Positions 58,577 to 64,000 of a stretch of DNA of 64,000 nucleotides are shown in pieces; the first letter of the stretch is position 1, and every line of letters begins with the position of its first letter. The stretch is from Acidobacteriota bacterium. Lineage in GTDB: Bacteria > Acidobacteriota > Thermoanaerobaculia > UBA5066. The stretch is taken from NCBI GenBank assembly GCA_029567505.1, contig JAKPXO010000270.1, positions 31,668-95,667 of the forward strand, read 5' to 3'. Made by a program: the position numbers and the translations under genes. The notes under the pieces were generated by a model, which had not been told where the DNA came from, did no database searches, and saw only the letters and a program-made list of their open reading frames with translations.

Positions 58577-60502
58577 GTGAGCCCCGCCCGGACCGGCCGG
58601 AACGAGCTCGTCCTCCTCGCGACGGTGTTCACCGTCGCTCTCGGCGTGCGGCTCCTCTCCGTCGCCGCCGCGACGGAGGGCGGGCTCCGCCTCGGCTCTC
58701 CCGACGCGTACGCCCACCTGCGCCGCGCGACCGCGATCACGCGCTCGTTCCCGGCCGTCACCGTACGGGACCCGTGGCTGAACCACCCCGACGGAGGCGT
58801 CTTCATCTGGCCGCCCGCGTTCGACCTCCTCGGCGGGGGGATCTCCCGGCTCGCTTTCGGCGCCGACGCGACGCGGGACGAGGTGGCTCGCGTCCTGGCC
58901 GTCCTCCCGCCCCTCCTCGGCGCGCTCCACGTCGTCCCGCTCTTCTTTCTCGCTCGTCGCGTCCTCTCGAGGCGCCGCGCGCTCCTCGCCGCGTGCGCGT
59001 ACTCCGTCCTGCCGGTCGCGGCGGTCTGGAGCCAGTTCGGGCACGCCGACCAGCACGTCGCCGAGACCCTCCTCCTTCTTCTTCTCCTCCTCGCCCTCGC
59101 GAGGACGCGGGTCGCCGGAGAGCGTCGAGCTTCGTTCGGTCGCGCGTTCGCCGCCGGGGCGGCCCTCGCCGCGATGGTCCTGACGTGGCAGGGGGCGGTG
59201 TTCGCCGGGGTCCTCTCGTTCGCGTGGGCCGCCTTCGCGCTGCGCCCGTCGGTCGCGGTCACGTTCGCCGTCTCCTCCGCCGGCCTCACCGCCCTCGGGA
59301 CGCTGCCGTACGCCAGCGGCCTCGAGCTGCCGTTCACGTTCGTTTCCTTCGGGTGGTTCCAGCCCGCCCTCCTCCTCGCCGGAGCGTCGGCCGTCGCCGC
59401 GATCGCGGCGGCGCGATCTCGCGGGATCGCGCGTCGCGCGTGCGCGGGACTCGGCTTCCTCCTCCTCGCGGCCACCGCCCCGGTCGCGCCCGACCTCGCG
59501 CGAGGCCTCTTCGGCGGTGCCCGCTACGTCGTGAGTCACACGGCCGGCGTCGCCCGCGACGAGATGGCGCGCGGCGGCTATCTCTCCTACCCGAAGGACT
59601 GGATCGGCCTCATCGCCGAGTCGCGCCCGCTCCTTCGCCCGCCGTTCCTCGCGACGCTCCGAAACGCCGTGGAGGAGTCCTCCCCGGGGATCGTCCTCCT
59701 CCCCGTCGCCGTGGCTCTCTGGGTCCGGCGACGCCCGGATCGCAGGCTCCTGGGCCTCTTCGGCGCCGTGCTCCTCCTGATGACGCTCTCGCAGCAACGA
59801 AACGGCTACTACCTCGCCCCGTTCGCTGCGCTCGCGCTCGCCGAAGCGCTGGCCCGTTTCGCTCCTCGCGGGGTGATGCGGCCGCGGCCGGCCGCGGTCG
59901 CCGCGGCCTCGCTTCTCGTCGTCCTCCCCGGGCTGCCCCACTACGGCCGGATCGTGACCTACGCCGGCGCGCCCGGGACCGACCTCGTCGAGACGCTCGA
60001 GCGCCTCGGGAGCCTCTACCCTCCCCCGTTCGACGCGGCGGGCCATACGGTCCCCGAGCCGGGCTCCGCGGCGGGGGTCTTCTGCCCGTGGTCGGCGGGG
60101 CACTTCGTGACGGCCCTCTCCGGCTACCCGGCGGCCGCCGACCCGTTCGGCTACGGCTTTCGGCGGCAGGCCCGTCTCTACACCACCCCTGACGACGCCG
60201 AGGCCGCGCGGATTCTCCGCGAGGCGCGATGCGCGTGGCTCTTCACGACCGACCTGCGGGCCGTCCTCCCGGCCTACGCCGCCGCCGCCGGCCGTCCCCC
60301 GACGCCCCTCGCCGCGACGTTCGCCGTCCGCGTCCACGAGTCGGCCTCGCCCCGGCCGCTCCCGTTCCTCGAGCTCGCGATCGACTCGAGGACCGCCTAT
60401 CGAGCCCCGGACGGGCGCGTCGTCCCGCGCTTCCGCGTTTTCCGGGTCAGAACGGCCACGGAGGCGGCGGAAGGGTCTTCTCGAGCGCCTGACGCTCCCT
60501 GA
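58577..60502 (+). CDS. STT3-like oligosaccharyltransferase family membrane protein
   Basis: LGSPDAYAHLRRATAITRSFPAVTVRDPWLNHPDGGVFIWPPAFDLLGG; SQFGHADQHVAETLLL; FCPWSAGHFVTALSGYPAAADPFG. Confidence 0.8.
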   Translation: MSPARTGRNELVLLATVFTVALGVRLLSVAAATEGGLRLGSPDAYAHLRRATAITRSFPAVTVRDPWLNHPDGGVFIWPPAFDLLGGGISRLAFGADATRDEVARVLAVLPPLLGALHVVPLFFLARRVLSRRRALLAACAYSVLPVAAVWSQFGHADQHVAETLLLLLLLLALARTRVAGERRASFGRAFAAGAALAAMVLTWQGAVFAGVLSFAWAAFALRPSVAVTFAVSSAGLTALGTLPYASGLELPFTFVSFGWFQPALLLAGASAVAAIAAARSRGIARRACAGLGFLLLAATAPVAPDLARGLFGGARYVVSHTAGVARDEMARGGYLSYPKDWIGLIAESRPLLRPPFLATLRNAVEESSPGIVLLPVAVALWVRRRPDRRLLGLFGAVLLLMTLSQQRNGYYLAPFAALALAEALARFAPRGVMRPRPAAVAAASLLVVLPGLPHYGRIVTYAGAPGTDLVETLERLGSLYPPPFDAAGHTVPEPGSAAGVFCPWSAGHFVTALSGYPAAADPFGYGFRRQARLYTTPDDAEAARILREARCAWLFTTDLRAVLPAYAAAAGRPPTPLAATFAVRVHESASPRPLPFLELAIDSRTAYRAPDGRVVPRFRVFRVRTATEAAEGSSRAPDAP

Positions 60503-62030
60503 GGCGCGCCGGTACCGGCACGCCCGGGGGCATCGCCCGCGCGGTCGCCCCGTCCCTCCCGAAGTAGACCTCTTCGACGTAGCCGCGCTGGACGACGAGC
60601 GGGGGCGCGAGCGGGAAGAGGCGAGGGAGAGCGAGGCCCGCACCGGTCCAGACGAGCGCTCCGAGGAGGAACGGCCCCATCCGCCGCGCGCCGACGGCCG
60701 CGTACGCCGCGACCAGGACGAGCGCGAACGGGACGACGATCGCGAGAGGCCGCGCGACAAGGTGGAGGAGGTTCGGCGCGACGAGCCCCTCGGCGAGGAG
60801 CGGCGCCGAGAAGCTCCCCCACGGGAGCGGGAATCCGGGCGGCACGAACGGGAAGACGAGCGTCGTGAGCGCGACGGCCGCCGTGGACGCGCCGGCGAGG
60901 GCCGTGGCGAGAGGGCCCCAGCGGACGAACGCGAGGGGCAGGAGGAGGAACGGCAGTGCCGGGACGAGATAGCGCGCCCCGACGGTGAAGCCACCGTGCC
61001 AGTCGGGGAACCCGGAGTAGACGAGGAGGAGCGTGACCGGGACGGCGACGAGCATCCCTCCGGCACGCGGGCCGAGCCGGCGGAGCATCAAGGGAGTCGA
61101 TGCGGCCGCCGCGAGAAGTACCGGGGAGAGAACGACGAGCCCCTTCGAGGGGTCGAAGAGCAGCCGGAGGACGTTTGCAGCCGAGGGCCACCCGACCCCC
61201 CAGGCGCCGTGCTCCCGAAGCGAACGGAACGCCTCGAATCGCTCGTAGCTCACCGGCAGCTCGAAGGGTCCGCCGAACGCGACAATGTTGAAACCGAAGA
61301 AGAGCGCCGCGGCCGGGAGGGCTCCGAGACAGATCCGGACCGTCCGCGCGACAGGGCGCCGCCAGGCCGCCGTGAGGGCTAGAAGTGCAACCGGGACGAG
61401 TGCCGGGTAGTCCGAGAGAACGGCCAGCCCGAGGAATGCACCGGACGCCACGTCGCGCCTCGGGCTCTCCTTCTGGTCGGACGGGAAGAGGAGGGCCCAC
61501 GCACCGAACAGGGCGAGCGCGACGAGGGCGTGGGCGAACAGGAGGAGGCCGTAGGCGAGGAGGGGTGACCCGAAGAGGAGCACGAGTAGCGCGAGGGTCC
61601 GCGCGCCGGGCTCGGCTCCGAGGACGCGCGCGGCGCGTGCGAAGAGCAGAGCGAGGAGGAGGACGGGAAGCGTCGCAGCGCTCCAACGCATCGCCGTAAC
61701 GACGATCCGCATCGAGGACGGTTCGGGCGGTCCCGCGAAGGGTCGCGCCGCGGTATAGCCCGGAAGCGCCGCGAGCGTCGTCCCCGGCGCCTTGTTCGGG
61801 TAGAGACGCCCGTTCCTCTCCGCGACGTCCTCGAATCGAGGCCCGAGGAGGGCCGCGATGTCGGGCGCGATCGCAAGACTCCGCCGGTCGACGAGCGAAG
61901 CGCTCGCGGCCCACCGCGAGAGCTCGTTCGGCGAGACGAAGTGGGGGAAGACCGGCACGACGAGGAACGCGAGGAGGGCGAAGAGCCCCGTCACCTTCCA
62001 CGCCCCCGGCCCTGGCGCCGCAGTCGTCAT
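60447..62030 (-). CDS. Polytopic membrane protein, possible glycosyltransferase
   Basis: YPNKAPGTTLAALPGYTAARP; FDPSKGLVVLSPVLL; multiple TM helices. Confidence 0.75.
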   Translation of the reverse strand: MTTAAPGPGAWKVTGLFALLAFLVVPVFPHFVSPNELSRWAASASLVDRRSLAIAPDIAALLGPRFEDVAERNGRLYPNKAPGTTLAALPGYTAARPFAGPPEPSSMRIVVTAMRWSAATLPVLLLALLFARAARVLGAEPGARTLALLVLLFGSPLLAYGLLLFAHALVALALFGAWALLFPSDQKESPRRDVASGAFLGLAVLSDYPALVPVALLALTAAWRRPVARTVRICLGALPAAALFFGFNIVAFGGPFELPVSYERFEAFRSLREHGAWGVGWPSAANVLRLLFDPSKGLVVLSPVLLAAAASTPLMLRRLGPRAGGMLVAVPVTLLLVYSGFPDWHGGFTVGARYLVPALPFLLLPLAFVRWGPLATALAGASTAAVALTTLVFPFVPPGFPLPWGSFSAPLLAEGLVAPNLLHLVARPLAIVVPFALVLVAAYAAVGARRMGPFLLGALVWTGAGLALPRLFPLAPPLVVQRGYVEEVYFGRDGATARAMPPGVPVPARLRERQALEKTLPPPPWPF

Positions 62031-62042
62031 AATCTTCGGATC

Positions 62043-62783
62043 ATGCGCCATGGGAAGCGGGTCGCGGTCGTCATGCCGGCCTACAACGCGGAGAAGACCC
62101 TCGAGCGGACCTTCGAGGAGGTCCCGAAGGAGTGGGTCGACGACATCTTCCTCGTCGACGACGCCTCCCGGGACGGGACCGTCGCCCTCGCGCGGACGAT
62201 CCCCGGCCTGACCGTCGTCGTCCACTCCGAGAACCGGGGCTACGGCGGGAACCAGAAGACCTGCTACGCGACCGCGCTCTCGCACGGGGCCGACGTCGTC
62301 GTCATGGTCCACCCCGACCACCAGTACGACGCCTCGGTGCTCCACGACCTCATCGACCCGATCGCGGACGGATCCGTCGACGCGATGTTCGGGAGCCGGA
62401 TGCTCGGAGGCCGCCCGATCGAGGGGGGCATGCCGAAGTGGAAGTACCTCGCGAACGTCTTCCTGACGGCGATCGAGAACGCCACGTTCTACCTCTACCT
62501 GACGGAGTACCACTCGGGCCTTCGCGCCTACTCGCGGCGGTACCTCGAGGCGGTGAACCTCGCCTCCTTCTCCGACGACTTCGTCTTCGACACCGAGATC
62601 ATCGCGGCGGGGATCTGGAAGGGGATGCGGATCCGGGAGATCCCGATCGTGACCCGCTACTTCGACGAGGCCTCGCAGATCAGCTTCGTGAGGTCGTGCG
62701 TCTACGGCTTCTCGATCCTCGGCGTGATGGTCCGCTACAAGCTCCACAAGTGGGGCTGGCGGAACGACCCGATCTTCAAGTGA
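62043..62783 (+). CDS. Family-2 glycosyltransferase
   Basis: VAVVMPAYNAEKTLERTFEEVP; FLVDDASRDGTV; MVHPDHQYD. Confidence 0.93.
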   Translation: MRHGKRVAVVMPAYNAEKTLERTFEEVPKEWVDDIFLVDDASRDGTVALARTIPGLTVVVHSENRGYGGNQKTCYATALSHGADVVVMVHPDHQYDASVLHDLIDPIADGSVDAMFGSRMLGGRPIEGGMPKWKYLANVFLTAIENATFYLYLTEYHSGLRAYSRRYLEAVNLASFSDDFVFDTEIIAAGIWKGMRIREIPIVTRYFDEASQISFVRSCVYGFSILGVMVRYKLHKWGWRNDPIFK

Positions 62784-64000
62784 GGCGACTCCTGCCGGCG
62801 GCCGTCGCCGCGATCGTCCTCCTCGCCGTCGGGCTCGCGAACCTCGACCTCCTTTCCGGCCGCGCGACGCCCTCGTTCCGGGACCTCGCGACGACGCAGC
62901 GCCCCGCCCGCGCGCTCGCCGCCTCGCTCGGCGACGCGGCCCTGAACCCGCATGCCTCGTTCGGCCAGACCTGGCGCGGCAACCCGAACCTCGTCCTCGC
63001 CTACCCGTTCCCCGTCGCCCCCCGGTGGCTCGGCGTCCACCTCCTGCTCCACGCGGCGCTCGGCGGGTTCGGCTTTCTCCTCTTCCTCCGCCTCCTCGGC
63101 CGCTCCCCCGAGGCGGCGCTCGCGGGGGCGCTCGCCTTCTCCTTCTCCGGCTTCGCCCTCTCGTGCACCGCGTTCCTCAACTCTGCGACGACGCTCGCCT
63201 GGGTCCCGTGGCTCCTTGCCTCGGTCGCCGCGGCCCGGCTCGACGGGCGTCGCGCGCTCCGACTCGCGCTCCTCGGCTCGGCCGCCTCGGGGGCCCTCCT
63301 CGCGCACGCCGGTGAGCCCGCCCTCGGGCTGGTCGGGATCCTCCTCGCCCTCGCCGTCGCTCTCTTCGGACCCGGCGGGACGCGCCTGCGCGCGCTCGGC
63401 GCCCTCCTCGGCGGAGGCGCCCTCGCCTTCCTCGCCTCGGCCCCCTACCTCTTCGACGTCCTCCGCGCGACGGAGGCCTCCGCCCGACGCCTCCGCGGCT
63501 TCTCGTGGACGGAGTTCTCGGCGGTCGGCTTCCACCCGCTCCGGCTCCTCGAGACCCCGTTCCCGTTCCTCTTCGGCGACCCGTCGCGGGTCCTCTCGGG
63601 CGCCTACTGGGGCTTCGCCGCTTCGCAGGGGAACCCGCCCTACCTCGCCTCGCTCTCGTTCGGCGTCCTCCCGCTCGCCCTCGCGGGGGCGTTCGCGCTC
63701 TGCCCGCGCCGGAGGGAGGGCCGCTTCTGGCTCGGGGCCGCCGGCCTCGCGCTCTTCGTTTCGGTCCTCCCCTGGGTCCCGGGAGCGCGTGCGGCGTACG
63801 AGGCGCTCCCGTTCCTTCACGCCGTCCGTTACCCGGTCAAGGCGCTCCTCGTCGCGACGATCGCCGTCGCGGTCCTCGCCTCGCTCGCGGTCGAGAGGCT
63901 CCTCCTCGAGGAGGCGCTCCCCGCTGGCGCTCCCGCGCCGGCCTCGTCCTCCTCGTCCTCGCCGGCCTGCTCGGCCTCGCCGCGGTCGCCGCGCGCCTGG
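62780..64000 (+). CDS. YfhO-like polytopic membrane protein, truncated by window end
   Basis: GTG start overlapping upstream TGA; open frame with YfhO-like NPNLVLAYPFPVAPRWLGVHLLLHAALGGFGFLLFLRLLG; missing from the ORF track because no stop lies inside the window. Confidence 0.75.
   Translation, partial: MRRLLPAAVAAIVLLAVGLANLDLLSGRATPSFRDLATTQRPARALAASLGDAALNPHASFGQTWRGNPNLVLAYPFPVAPRWLGVHLLLHAALGGFGFLLFLRLLGRSPEAALAGALAFSFSGFALSCTAFLNSATTLAWVPWLLASVAAARLDGRRALRLALLGSAASGALLAHAGEPALGLVGILLALAVALFGPGGTRLRALGALLGGGALAFLASAPYLFDVLRATEASARRLRGFSWTEFSAVGFHPLRLLETPFPFLFGDPSRVLSGAYWGFAASQGNPPYLASLSFGVLPLALAGAFALCPRRREGRFWLGAAGLALFVSVLPWVPGARAAYEALPFLHAVRYPVKALLVATIAVAVLASLAVERLLLEEALPAGAPAPASSSSSSPACSASPRSPRAW

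Overview
This is a ~64 kb window of high-GC bacterial chromosome, probably a diderm such as Acidobacteriota (an inference). It carries about 40 confident protein genes, one tRNA-Ala(GGC), a clear cobalamin riboswitch upstream of a BtuB-like receptor, a SAM-I-like leader upstream of metK, a degraded IS110-family element and several REP-like palindromes. Housekeeping and metabolic genes include tex, metK, galE, rfbB, psd, pckG, speA, an M16 peptidase pair and YqgE. The last ~15 kb is a membrane glycosylation / YfhO-like locus. The most notable observations are: (1) an unannotated candidate selenoprotein at 49236..49568 (in-frame TGA in a UxxC motif, strong Shine-Dalgarno); (2) a single-ORF topoisomerase III-RecQ fusion whose linker is partly encoded by an inserted palindromic repeat; (3) an exact ECF41 promoter motif (TGTCACA-N16-CGTC) in front of a CMD-sigJ pair; (4) a recurrent TANNNT-6 nt-start codon arrangement indicating leaderless transcripts; (5) a two-gene MoxR-like AAA ATPase plus TraB/ChaN-like protein module of unknown function; (6) a five-gene membrane operon in which every junction is a 4-nt overlap, next to an STT3-like oligosaccharyltransferase. 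All calls come from reading the sequence and the supplied translations; no database search was run.
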